From NCBI GenBank assembly GCA_910588365.1, contig CAJUQS010000193.1:1-8912 (forward strand): a stretch of DNA of 8,912 nt. The letters run 5' to 3'. The notes beneath the pieces were generated by a model, which was not told the DNA's origin, did not search any database, and saw only the letters and a program-made list of their open reading frames with translations. The first letter of the stretch is position 1. Each line of letters begins with the position of its first letter. Positions 1 through 6,649 of the stretch are shown piece by piece. The DNA is from an uncultured Oscillospiraceae bacterium. GTDB lineage: Bacteria > Bacillota > Clostridia > Oscillospirales > Oscillospiraceae. The position numbers were made by a program, and so were the translations under genes.

Positions 1-2657
1 CCAAAGATGGCCCGGAGCAGCCGCTCCTCGGCGGTCATCTCCGTCTCGCCCTTGGGAGTGACCTTGCCCACCAGGTAGTCGCCGGCCCGCACCTCCGCGC
101 CCACGCGGATGATGCCCCGCTCGTCCAGGTCCTTCAGGGCGTCCTCGCCCACGTTGGGGATGTCCCGGGTGATCTCCTCGGGGCCCAGCTTGGTGTCCCG
201 GGCGTCAATCTCGTACTCCTCGATGTGGATGGAGGTGTACACGTCCTCGCGGACCATGCGCTCGTTGAGGAGCACCGCGTCCTCGTAGTTGTAGCCCTCC
301 CAGGTCATAAAGCCGACCAGGATGTTCCGGCCCAGGGCGATCTCGCCCTGATCGGTGGCGGGGCCGTCGGCCAGGACCGTGGGGGAGATGCCGTTGGCCG
401 GATCCGCGCCGTGGACCCGCTCGCCCACGTTGACAATGGGGCGCTGGTTGATGCAGGTGGTGTGGTTGGAGCGCAGGTACTTGATGAGCTTGTAGTCCTT
501 GGTGATGCCGGTGTCGTATTTGACGGAGATGGAGGTGGCGTCCACCTTGACCACCTCGCCGTCGCCCTCGGCCAGGACCACGATCTCGGAATCCATGCAA
601 ATCTTGTGCTCCATGCCGGTGCCGATGACAGGGGCCTCGGGCTTGAGCAGGGGCACCGCCTGACGCTGCATGTTGGCGCCCATGAGGGCGCGGTTGGCGT
701 CATCGTTGGGGAGGAAGGGGATCATGGCCGTGGCGATGGACACCATCATGCGGGGGCTGATGTCCACGAAGTCCACCTTCTCCTTCTCCACGCCGATGAT
801 CTCGTCGCGGTGGCGGCAGGTGATGCGCTCGTTGAGGAAGTGCCCCTCCTCGTCGGTGGGCTCGGCGGCCTGGGCCACGATATACTGGTCCTCCACATCG
901 GCGGTCATATAGACCACCTCGTCGGTGACCCGGCACGTGGCGTGGTCCACCTTCCGGAAGGGGGCCTCGATGAAGCCGTACTCGTTGATCCGGGCGTAGG
1001 TGGACAGGTAGTTGATCAGGCCGATGTTGGGACCTTCCGGCGTCTCAATGGGGCACATGCGGCCGTAGTGGCTGTAGTGTACGTCACGCACGTCCATGCT
1101 GGCCCGCTCTCTGGACAGGCCGCCGGGGCCCAGGGCGGAGAGGCGGCGCTTGTGGGTCAGCTCGGCCAGGGGGTTGGTCTGGTCCATGAACTGGCTGAGG
1201 GGGCTGGAGCCGAAGAACTCCTTGATGGCGGCGGTGACGGGGCGGATGTTGATGAGGCTCTGGGGGGTGACGATGTCCAGATCCTGGATGGTCATGCGCT
1301 CGCGGATGACCCGCTCCATGCGGGAAAAGCCGATGCGGAACTGGTTTTGCAGCAGCTCGCCCACGCACCGCAGGCGGCGGTTGCCCAGGTGGTCGATGTC
1401 GTCCTTGACGGCCAGCCCCCGGCTCAGGGCGTTCATATAGTTGATGGAGGCCAGGATGTCGTCCACGATGATGTGCTTGGGGATCAGATCGTCCACCCGG
1501 CGGCGGATGGCGTCCTTGAGCTCCTCGCCGGAGTACTGCTCCAGCAGCTCCTGCAGGACGCTGAAGCGGACACGCTCCTTGATGCCGCACTCGGCCTGGG
1601 GATCGAAGTCCACATAGCTGGCCAGATCGCACATGTGGTTGGAGAAGAGCTTCATGGGCTTGCCGTCCACATCCACGATCACCTCGTTGACGCCCACGGC
1701 GTCCAGCTCCCGCGCCTCGCCTCTGGTGAGGACGTGGCCGGGCTCGTGGAGGATCTCGCCGGTGGCGGGGTGGACCACCGGCTCCACCAGGGTGCGCTCC
1801 GCGGCCCGGACCCACAGAGCCAGCTTCTTGTTGAACTTGTAGCGGCCCACGGTGCTCAAATCGTAGCGGCGGGGGTCAAAGAACAGGTTGTTGATGAGGG
1901 TCTCGGCGGAGTCCACCGTGGGGGGCTCGCCGGGGCGCAGCTTGCGGTAGATCTCCAGCAGGGACTCCTCGTAGCTCTTGCAGGCGTCCTTCTCCAGGGT
2001 GGCCACGACGGTGGGGTCGTCGCCGAAGTACTCCAGAATCTCCCCGTCCGTCTTCAGGCCGATGGCGCGGATGAGGCAGGTGATGGGCAGCTTCCGGTTT
2101 TTGTCGATGCGGACCCAGAACAGCTCGTTGGTGTCCGTCTCATACTCCAGCCAGGCGCCCCGGTAGGGGATGATCTGGGAGGTGAGGATGGGCAGGTCGG
2201 TCTTGACGTCCGTCTCCTTGCCGTAGTAGATGCCGGGGGAGCGGACGATCTGGGAGACCACGACGCGCTCGGCGCCGTTGACGATGAAGGTGCCGGACTT
2301 GGTCATCAGGGGGAAGTCGCCCATGAAGATCTCCTGCTCCTTGATCTCCTCGGTCTCCTTGTTGCGCAGGCGCACGCTGACCTTCAGGGGGGCGGCGTAG
2401 TTCACGTCCCGGGCCTTGCACTCCTCCACGTCGTACTTGGGCGGCTCGTCCATGGTGTAGTCGATGAAGCTCAGCTCCAGGGTGCCGGCGTAGTCGCCGA
2501 TTACCCCAACGTCCGCGAACACCTCCCGCAGTCCGGTGTCCAGAAACCACTGGTAGGAGTTCTTCTGAATCTCCAGCAGGTTGGGCATGGGCATGATCTC
2601 CTCATGCCGGGCGAAGTTTTTACGAAGCGTTTTGCCGTAATACTTGTCCTTGGCCAT
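1..2657 (-). CDS. rpoB: DNA-directed RNA polymerase subunit beta (5' two thirds, runs off left edge)
   Basis: Catalytic-core beta subunit of RNA polymerase. The frame reads 885 uninterrupted codons from ATG at 2657 and leaves the window in the ...EERLLRAIFG block; bacterial RpoB is about 1,150-1,350 aa, so roughly a quarter to a third is missing. Visible landmarks are the N-terminal LLEIQKNSYQWFL; FMGDFPLM and FIVNGAERVVVSQIVRSPG (protrusion/lobe); GDIDHLGNRRLR-like DDIDHLGNRRLR; the rifampicin region FFGSSPLSQFMDQTNPLAELTHKRRLSALGPGGL in pieces near residues 480-514; CPIETPEGPNIGLI; and ANMQRQAVPLL. Start choice: an in-frame TGA lies four codons upstream, so 2657 is the first possible ATG. 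The only purine-rich SD-like site (AGAAAGG) is about 16 nt away, so initiation looks weakly SD-dependent. The upstream neighbour is an acetyltransferase, not rplL, and the gene has its own promoter. Confidence 0.98.
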   Translation of the reverse strand, partial: MAKDKYYGKTLRKNFARHEEIMPMPNLLEIQKNSYQWFLDTGLREVFADVGVIGDYAGTLELSFIDYTMDEPPKYDVEECKARDVNYAAPLKVSVRLRNKETEEIKEQEIFMGDFPLMTKSGTFIVNGAERVVVSQIVRSPGIYYGKETDVKTDLPILTSQIIPYRGAWLEYETDTNELFWVRIDKNRKLPITCLIRAIGLKTDGEILEYFGDDPTVVATLEKDACKSYEESLLEIYRKLRPGEPPTVDSAETLINNLFFDPRRYDLSTVGRYKFNKKLALWVRAAERTLVEPVVHPATGEILHEPGHVLTRGEARELDAVGVNEVIVDVDGKPMKLFSNHMCDLASYVDFDPQAECGIKERVRFSVLQELLEQYSGEELKDAIRRRVDDLIPKHIIVDDILASINYMNALSRGLAVKDDIDHLGNRRLRCVGELLQNQFRIGFSRMERVIRERMTIQDLDIVTPQSLINIRPVTAAIKEFFGSSPLSQFMDQTNPLAELTHKRRLSALGPGGLSRERASMDVRDVHYSHYGRMCPIETPEGPNIGLINYLSTYARINEYGFIEAPFRKVDHATCRVTDEVVYMTADVEDQYIVAQAAEPTDEEGHFLNERITCRHRDEIIGVEKEKVDFVDISPRMMVSIATAMIPFLPNDDANRALMGANMQRQAVPLLKPEAPVIGTGMEHKICMDSEIVVLAEGDGEVVKVDATSISVKYDTGITKDYKLIKYLRSNHTTCINQRPIVNVGERVHGADPANGISPTVLADGPATDQGEIALGRNILVGFMTWEGYNYEDAVLLNERMVREDVYTSIHIEEYEIDARDTKLGPEEITRDIPNVGEDALKDLDERGIIRVGAEVRAGDYLVGKVTPKGETEMTAEERLLRAIF

Positions 2658-2859
2658 CTGTAATACTCATCTGCCTTTCTGCACTCCCGGCCCCGCCTTG
2701 ACCCGCTCGGCGGTCCGGGCCGCCATATTTTCCCCGCGTCTCTGATACGCTTGGATGCGTTGATACTTTTGTTGGAACTTCCTCTTGCCTTTTCTGTGGG
2801 AAACTGCTATACTGAATACGATGCTGGAGCAGTATCTGAACTGCCCTCTAAAGTCATAG
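2658..2859 (-). promoter_or_regulatory. rpoB 5' leader (about 200 nt untranslated)
   Basis: If transcription starts about 7 nt after the -10 box at 2866-2871, rpoB has a leader of about 200 nt with no convincing gene. It contains short complementary segments (for example ATACTG/CAGTAT around 2800-2840 and a GC-rich GGCGG/CCGCC hairpin near 2710-2725). A 16-codon frame starting ATG at 2857 would sit essentially at the transcription start without a ribosome site. A second out-of-frame ATG at 2670 overlaps the rpoB start. I see no U-tract terminator and no recognised riboswitch or L10/L12-type leader. A regulatory role is inference from length only. Confidence 0.35.
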
Positions 2860-2865
2860 CACCTC

Positions 2866-2894
2866 AGTTTACCATTTTGCTCCCCGTTTGTCAA
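2866..2894 (-). promoter_or_regulatory. Sigma-A type promoter for rpoB
   Basis: Minus strand: a perfect -35 TTGACA (2889-2894), a 17-nt spacer and -10 TAAACT (2866-2871, four of six matches to TATAAT). It is the best minus-strand promoter between the acetyltransferase stop and rpoB, and it lies downstream of the 2937-2987 hairpin. It therefore gives rpoB a separate transcription unit. The start site would fall near 2859. Confidence 0.8.
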
Positions 2895-2936
2895 GGGAGA
2901 TTTTGGACAAAATTTGCATAGAAGTACGGACAGACC

Positions 2937-2987
2937 AATGCGAGAGAACGCGACTCCTCCCAGGGGGGAGGGCGGTTCTCTCGCATT
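2937..2987 (-). terminator. Strong intrinsic-terminator-like hairpin between acetyltransferase and rpoB
   Basis: A perfect 13-bp stem (AATGCGAGAGAAC with GTTCTCTCGCATT) encloses a second 6-bp stem (CCTCCC/GGGAGG). It sits 19 nt past the stop of the minus-strand acetyltransferase and upstream of the rpoB promoter, so its expected job is to end the acetyltransferase transcript. The longer T-run (ATTTTAT) is, however, on the plus-strand side; on the minus side the stem is followed only by TT then GGTCTG. It may act in both directions. Confidence 0.65.
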
Positions 2988-3005
2988 TTATCTGACCGGC
3001 CGGAA

Positions 3006-3557
3006 CTACAGCCGCAGATCCCGGTTGAGCCTCACCATATGGACGTGGTCCTCCCACTTTCCGTTGATGTACAGATATTCCCGGGAAATCCCCTCCCGCT
3101 CGTAGCCGTTTTTTTCCAGCACCCGCAGGGAGGCCCCGTTCCAGGGCATGACGTTGGCCTCAATACGGTGGAGCTGGAGTTCCTGGAAGGCGTACTCCGT
3201 CACCATGCCTATAGCCTCGGTCATATACCCCTGGTCCAGCAGGTCCTTGTCCAACTTATAGCCCAGAAAACAGGACCGGAAAGCCCCCATGACGATATTG
3301 CTCAAGGCTATAGTCCCAACCACCCGGTCTGGAGCCTCTGCCAAACGGATATAAAACCGGTACCCGCGTCCGCACTGGGCCATGGCCTCATCCTGGGACA
3401 GCAGGAGGCGGTGGTAGTCCTCTGTAAAGAAGATGGCCTCCCTGAGGGGGTCGTAGGGGGTGAGGAACTCCCGGTTGCGGCAGTAGTAATCACATACCTG
3501 CTCTGATAGAGCAGGTGCGGCAGGCATCAGCTGGAGACGGTTATTTTCCAAAAGCAT
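3006..3557 (-). CDS. GNAT-family N-acetyltransferase, RimJ/RimL type
   Basis: Cytoplasmic acetyl-CoA-dependent N-acetyltransferase of 183 aa, the usual single-domain GNAT length. Family features seen: N-terminal RLQLMPA strand; GTIALSNIV (81-89), the strand preceding the acetyl-CoA site; GYKLDKDLLDQGYMTEAI (99-116), the RimJ/RimL version of the pyrophosphate-binding loop and helix; LHRIEANVMPWNGASLRVLEKNGY (129-152), the typical N-x-x-S-x-x-x-L-E-K-x-G-F/Y motif; and a C-terminal YINGKWEDHVHM. Family members acetylate ribosomal protein N-termini, aminoglycosides or small amines, and the target here cannot be told. Start: the frame extends to a TTG at 3587, but ATG 3557 has an AAAGGAG seven nt upstream, so 3557 is preferred. 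A divergent promoter lies upstream (3616-3644) and a hairpin follows the stop. Confidence 0.9.
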   Translation of the reverse strand: MLLENNRLQLMPAAPALSEQVCDYYCRNREFLTPYDPLREAIFFTEDYHRLLLSQDEAMAQCGRGYRFYIRLAEAPDRVVGTIALSNIVMGAFRSCFLGYKLDKDLLDQGYMTEAIGMVTEYAFQELQLHRIEANVMPWNGASLRVLEKNGYEREGISREYLYINGKWEDHVHMVRLNRDLRL

Positions 3558-3587
3558 AGCGAGGCTCCTTTCCAAATTGGGATTCAA

Positions 3588-3616
3588 TTGACAAATATTA
3601 CACGACGTGGTATACT
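3588..3616 (+). promoter_or_regulatory. Sigma-A promoter for the orphan membrane protein gene
   Basis: Plus strand: perfect -35 TTGACA (3588-3593), a 17-nt spacer and -10 TATACT (3611-3616, five of six). It lies about 60-90 nt upstream of the ATG at 3678, predicting a leader of about 55 nt. It is the closest match to consensus of all the promoters in the window, so this small gene may be well expressed. It overlaps the opposing promoter at its -10 box. Confidence 0.85.
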
Positions 3617-3644
3617 ATATATAAAAGTAGAATTTGCCTGATAA
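3616..3644 (-). promoter_or_regulatory. Likely divergent promoter for the GNAT gene
   Basis: Minus strand: TTATCA (3639-3644), a 17-nt spacer and TATATA (3616-3621), with four of six matches in each box. It would start transcription near 3609 and give a leader of about 50 nt to the ATG at 3557. The -10 shares base 3616 with the plus-strand -10, so the two polymerases could not load at once. This promoter is weaker than the plus-strand one and is less certain. Confidence 0.5.
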
Positions 3645-3677
3645 CAGCCCGCTCCGGCGGAGGAAAGGAGCATTACC

Positions 3678-4094
3678 ATGAACAACTTCTCCTGGCTGAA
3701 ACGCCCCTTTGACCCCAGGCTGCAATATTCGTTTCTGTATACCTTCTGCGGGATGCTGTCAGTCATGTTTTTAGAGCGGGTCATCCAACTCCTCCTCTCA
3801 AACATCGATATCCCGCGGGCGTGGGGGACTCTCCTGCGTTTCCTGTTGGGGGCGGCGTTTGCCGCGCTGGTGGTTTGGTTTGCCTATCGGCAGCGGGACC
3901 GGAGGCACTCCTTCATCCGCGGCTGGGGCTGGTACGACCTGGGCACGATCCTGGGCTGTCTGACGGCGGCCCGCATGGGGTCCCAGGTCGGTGAGGACAG
4001 CCGCCACCTGCTCTTTTTGGCGGGGCTGCTGACCCTGCTGCTGGCCGGGGGCCTGCGCGTGGAGTGGAGGGAGCGAAGCCTCACAGAAGAATAG
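3678..4094 (+). CDS. Small multi-pass membrane protein, unknown function
   Basis: A 138-aa protein I do not recognise. Start ATG 3678 has AAAGGAG seven nt upstream and a near-consensus promoter further up. Hydrophobic segments are at about 17-40, 52-70 and 110-126, with a weaker, glycine-rich one at 86-98. A basic loop (RQRDRRHSF, 71-79) follows the second segment and the tail is charged (RVEWRERSLTEE), so three or four membrane spans are likely. There is no cleavable signal peptide, no cysteine motif and no catalytic motif that I can name. It is the only plus-strand gene here, is monocistronic, and ends at a hairpin 5 nt past its stop. The neighbours give no functional clue. Coding status is well supported by promoter, ribosome site and composition; function is unknown. 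Confidence 0.85.
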   Translation: MNNFSWLKRPFDPRLQYSFLYTFCGMLSVMFLERVIQLLLSNIDIPRAWGTLLRFLLGAAFAALVVWFAYRQRDRRHSFIRGWGWYDLGTILGCLTAARMGSQVGEDSRHLLFLAGLLTLLLAGGLRVEWRERSLTEE

Positions 4095-4099
4095 ACAGC

Positions 4100-4139
4100 A
4101 AATTTCCGGCGAGGGGATCAGTCCCCCAGCCGGAAATTT
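4100..4139 (+). terminator. Bidirectional intrinsic terminator between convergent genes
   Basis: An 11-bp perfect stem (AAATTTCCGGC with GCCGGAAATTT) encloses an inner GGGGA/TCCCC stem with a TCAG loop. It lies between the convergent stops at 4094 (plus) and 4147 (minus). The plus side is followed by ATTTATTT, and on the minus side the stem itself ends in AAATTT, so it can serve both the membrane protein gene and iorB. Confidence 0.8.
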
Positions 4140-4146
4140 ATTTATG

Positions 4147-4719
4147 TCAGCAGCTCCTGCCCAGGGAGAACGCTTTCTTATTCATCTCCAGGAACCTGGG
4201 CGGGACGCTCTGCTCGATGGCCGCCAGCCACTCGTCCTCCGTGAAGTCGAACCACTTGGAGAGCCGGCCCATGAGCACGATGTTCACCGCTTTGCTGCTG
4301 CCGGCTTCTTCGGCCAGAGCCAGCGCGTCAATGGCATCCAGATCAATTCCCGTGGCGCGGATTTTCTCCGCCAGATTCTCCGGGTACGCGGCCGCGCCGG
4401 TGATGACGGGCATGGGGTTGATCTGCTGGGTGTTGGTGATGATCCGCCCGCCCGGCTTCAGGAACTCCAGCCAGCGGGCCGCCTCCAGCAGCTCGAAGGA
4501 TAGGATCACGTCCGCCTGCCCCTTGTCGATGATGGGGGAGTACACCTTCTCCCCCCAGCGGACATAGGTGACCACGCTGCCGCCCCGCTGGCTCATGCCG
4601 TGGACCTCGCTGACCTTCACGTCAAAGCCCTTGCCCAGCAGCAGACGGCCCAGCAGCTTGCTGGCCAGCAGGGTGCCCTGGCCGCCCACGCCGACAATCA
4701 TGATATTTTTTGTTTCCAT
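4147..4719 (-). CDS. iorB: Indolepyruvate:ferredoxin oxidoreductase, beta subunit
   Basis: Small subunit (190 aa, normal for IorB) of the anaerobic enzyme that oxidatively decarboxylates aryl-2-oxoacids such as indolepyruvate, phenylpyruvate and hydroxyphenylpyruvate to aryl-acetyl-CoA, passing electrons to ferredoxin. It belongs to the pyruvate ferredoxin oxidoreductase gamma-domain family. Seen: N-terminal IMIVGVGGQGTLLASKLLG (6-24); EVHGMSQRGGSVVTYVRWG (38-56), a hallmark block of IorB; YSPIIDKGQADVILSFELLEA (60-80); and TNTQQINPMPV (95-105). Start: the frame is open up to 4851, into the 3' end of iorA, but that extension is encoded by intergenic repeat-like sequence. ATG 4719 has GGAG nine nt upstream, while ATG 4725 would be only 3 nt from it. 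The gene is downstream of iorA on the same strand with a 103-nt gap, presumably co-transcribed. Confidence 0.95.
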   Translation of the reverse strand: METKNIMIVGVGGQGTLLASKLLGRLLLGKGFDVKVSEVHGMSQRGGSVVTYVRWGEKVYSPIIDKGQADVILSFELLEAARWLEFLKPGGRIITNTQQINPMPVITGAAAYPENLAEKIRATGIDLDAIDALALAEEAGSSKAVNIVLMGRLSKWFDFTEDEWLAAIEQSVPPRFLEMNKKAFSLGRSC

Positions 4720-4799
4720 ATTCATCTTCTCCAATAAAGCTCCATCTCCCGTGACCGGGCGGAAATCCCGGAAAAGCAGGGAGAAAGGGGCGCATTCAA

Positions 4800-4840
4800 G
4801 TTCTTTTGGCCTACATTTTCTTTCAAGAAAAAGCAGTGCC
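4800..4840 (-). repeat. Palindromic intergenic element overlapping the iorA 3' end
   Basis: The sequence around the iorA stop contains a short stem, TTTTCTT/AAGAAAA (4816-4831), flanked on the minus strand by GGCACT on one side and GTAGGCCAAAAGAAC on the other. The arrangement (TTTTC stem, GAAAA, GTA, CCAAAAG) resembles the stronger hairpin at 8646-8675 read on the opposite strand. This suggests two diverged members of one dispersed palindromic family. The match is by eye and short. The rest of the iorA-iorB gap (4720-4799) holds only a weak CCGGG/CCCGG hairpin and the iorB ribosome site. Confidence 0.35.
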
Positions 4841-6568
4841 AAGGGCGTCAAATCTGCACAGCTGGCCGCACACGCCGCAGCCGGTGCACAGGGTACTGTC
4901 GATGACCGCCTTGCCGTCCACCACGCTGATGGCCGGGCAGCCGATCTTCATGCAGGACTTGCAGCCCACGCACTTGTCCGGGTTTGCGGAGATGGGGCCG
5001 GGGTGCTTGACGTATTTCAGCAGGGCGCAGGGGCGGCGGGAGATGATCACCGACGGCTCCTTCGCCGCCAGCTCCTCCTTCACCGCCGCGTCGCAGGCGG
5101 CCAGATCGTAGGGGTCCACCACCCGCACCCGGCTGATCCCCACGGCGCGGCACAGGCTCTCCAGGTCAATCTTGGTGCAGGGGTCCCCCTTGAGGTTGAA
5201 GCCGGTGGTGGGGTTCTGCTGGTGGCCGGTCATGCCGGTGATGGAGTTGTCCAGGATGATGACCGTGGAGTTGGACTCGTTGTAGGCCATGTTGATGAGC
5301 CCCGTCACGCCGGAGTGCATGAAAGTGGAGTCGCCGATGACGGCCACGGTCCTGCCCTCGCTCTCCCCGCCAACCGCCTTGTTGAAGCCGTGGATGGAGG
5401 AGATGGACGCGCCCATGCAGATGGTGGTGTCCATGGCGCCCAGGGGCGCTACCGCGCCTAAGGTGTAGCAGCCGATGTCCCCCATGACGGTGAGGTTGTT
5501 CTTCTTCAGGGTATAGAACAGTCCCCGGTGGGGGCACCCGGCGCACATGACCGGGGGCCGGGGAGGGATGCTCTCCTCCAGACCGGTGCCGGCGCTGGCG
5601 GGGGCCTCCCGCATCAGCTGGGCGGAAACCAGATTCTGGCTCAGCTCGTCCAGGGCGGGGAAGCTGGCCTTCCCGGCGCAGGCCAGGCCCAGATTCCGGC
5701 AGTGGTCCTCAATGAAGCCGTCCAGCTCCTCCACCACCACCAGCACGCTCACGCTCTTGGCGAAGTCGCGGATCTTCTTCTCCGGCAGGGGCCAGATCAT
5801 GCCCAGCTTCAGCACCGGGTATGTATTGCCGCAGGCCTCCTTCACATACTGATAGCTGGTGGAGGAGGTGATGATGCCCATCTTGTAGTCCTGGCCGGCC
5901 TCAATGCGGTTGACGGAGGCGTGCTCCGCCCACTCGGCGATCTTCCGCAGCCGCTCCTCCACCACGGGGTGGCGGCGCTTGGCGTTGCCGGGCATCATGA
6001 TGTACTTGGCGCCGTTCTTCTCATAGGGCTTGGGCGCCGGTTCCTCCCGCTCGCCGGTCTCCACCACGCTCTGGGAGTGGGAGATGCGGGTACACATTTT
6101 CATAATCACCGGCGTGTCGAAGGTCTCGCTGAGCTCATAGGCCAGCCTGGTGAACTCCAGAGCCTCTCCGGAGTCGGCGGGCTCCAGCATGGGGAGCTTG
6201 GCGGCCTTGGCGTAGTGGCGGGAGTCCTGCTCGTTCTGGGACGAGTGCATCCCCGCGTCATCGGCCACGCCGATGATCATGCCGCCGTTGACGCCGGTGT
6301 AGGAGATGGTGAACAGGGGGTCTGCGGCCACGTTGAGCCCCACATGCTTCATGCCGCAGAAGCTGCGCCGCCCCGCCAGGGACGCGCCGAAGGCCGCCTC
6401 CATGGCCACCTTCTCATTGGGGGCCCACTCGGCGTAGATCTCGGGGTACTTGGCCGCGGCCTCGGTGATCTCCGTACTGGGGGTGCCGGGATAGCTGGAG
6501 ACAAAGGAACACCCTGCCTCGTACAATCCCCGGGCAACGGCCTCGTTGCCCAGCATCAGTGTTTTCAT
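4823..6568 (-). CDS. iorA: Indolepyruvate:ferredoxin oxidoreductase, alpha subunit
   Basis: Large catalytic subunit, 581 aa. It binds thiamine diphosphate and two [4Fe-4S] clusters and works in the cytoplasm with IorB. Seen in order: pyrimidine-binding domain with SSYPGTPSTEI (24-34), NEKVAMEAAFGAS (51-63) and CGMKHVGLNVAADP (71-84); transketolase C-like middle domain (about 225-300); MCAGCPHRG (341-349); diphosphate-binding domain with GDIGCYTLG (363-371) and the thiamine motif GDSTF...DNSITGMTGHQ (412-450); and a C-terminal 2x[4Fe-4S] ferredoxin domain with C533, C536, C539, C544 and C561, C564, C567, C571. The second cluster motif ends CR rather than the usual CP, and the protein stops ten residues later inside a palindromic element. 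ATG 6568 has AAGGAG about 12 nt upstream. I see no consensus promoter directly before it (6569-6649), so a more distal start, for example at 6924-6952, is possible. Confidence 0.97.
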   Translation of the reverse strand: MKTLMLGNEAVARGLYEAGCSFVSSYPGTPSTEITEAAAKYPEIYAEWAPNEKVAMEAAFGASLAGRRSFCGMKHVGLNVAADPLFTISYTGVNGGMIIGVADDAGMHSSQNEQDSRHYAKAAKLPMLEPADSGEALEFTRLAYELSETFDTPVIMKMCTRISHSQSVVETGEREEPAPKPYEKNGAKYIMMPGNAKRRHPVVEERLRKIAEWAEHASVNRIEAGQDYKMGIITSSTSYQYVKEACGNTYPVLKLGMIWPLPEKKIRDFAKSVSVLVVVEELDGFIEDHCRNLGLACAGKASFPALDELSQNLVSAQLMREAPASAGTGLEESIPPRPPVMCAGCPHRGLFYTLKKNNLTVMGDIGCYTLGAVAPLGAMDTTICMGASISSIHGFNKAVGGESEGRTVAVIGDSTFMHSGVTGLINMAYNESNSTVIILDNSITGMTGHQQNPTTGFNLKGDPCTKIDLESLCRAVGISRVRVVDPYDLAACDAAVKEELAAKEPSVIISRRPCALLKYVKHPGPISANPDKCVGCKSCMKIGCPAISVVDGKAVIDSTLCTGCGVCGQLCRFDALGTAFS

Positions 6569-6649
6569 CGTTGATTGTTTCTCCTTAATTTATGTATGTC
6601 ATAAGTCTTTAAAATAGCCATTTGCTTATTGAACAATCCCCTCAACAGA

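Noticed and set aside
225..2663. Plus-strand open frame of about 812 codons antisense to rpoB
   Set aside because: It mirrors rpoB codon by codon. The product is rich in Val, Ala, Gly, His and Asp as expected from reverse-complemented GC-ending codons, and RpoB identity on the minus strand is unmistakable.
2667..2894. Minus-strand 75-codon frame in the rpoB leader
   Set aside because: Its start codon region coincides with the rpoB promoter -35 box and there is no ribosome site, so it would not be on the rpoB transcript.
4720..4851. N-terminal extension of iorB to 4851
   Set aside because: The added 44 residues are absent from the IorB fold, overlap the iorA 3' end, and are encoded by palindromic intergenic DNA. 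ATG 4719 has a properly spaced GGAG.
5528..6574. Plus-strand frame of 348 codons opposite iorA
   Set aside because: Antisense shadow of iorA with repetitive Gly/Ala/His/Val composition and no ribosome site of its own.
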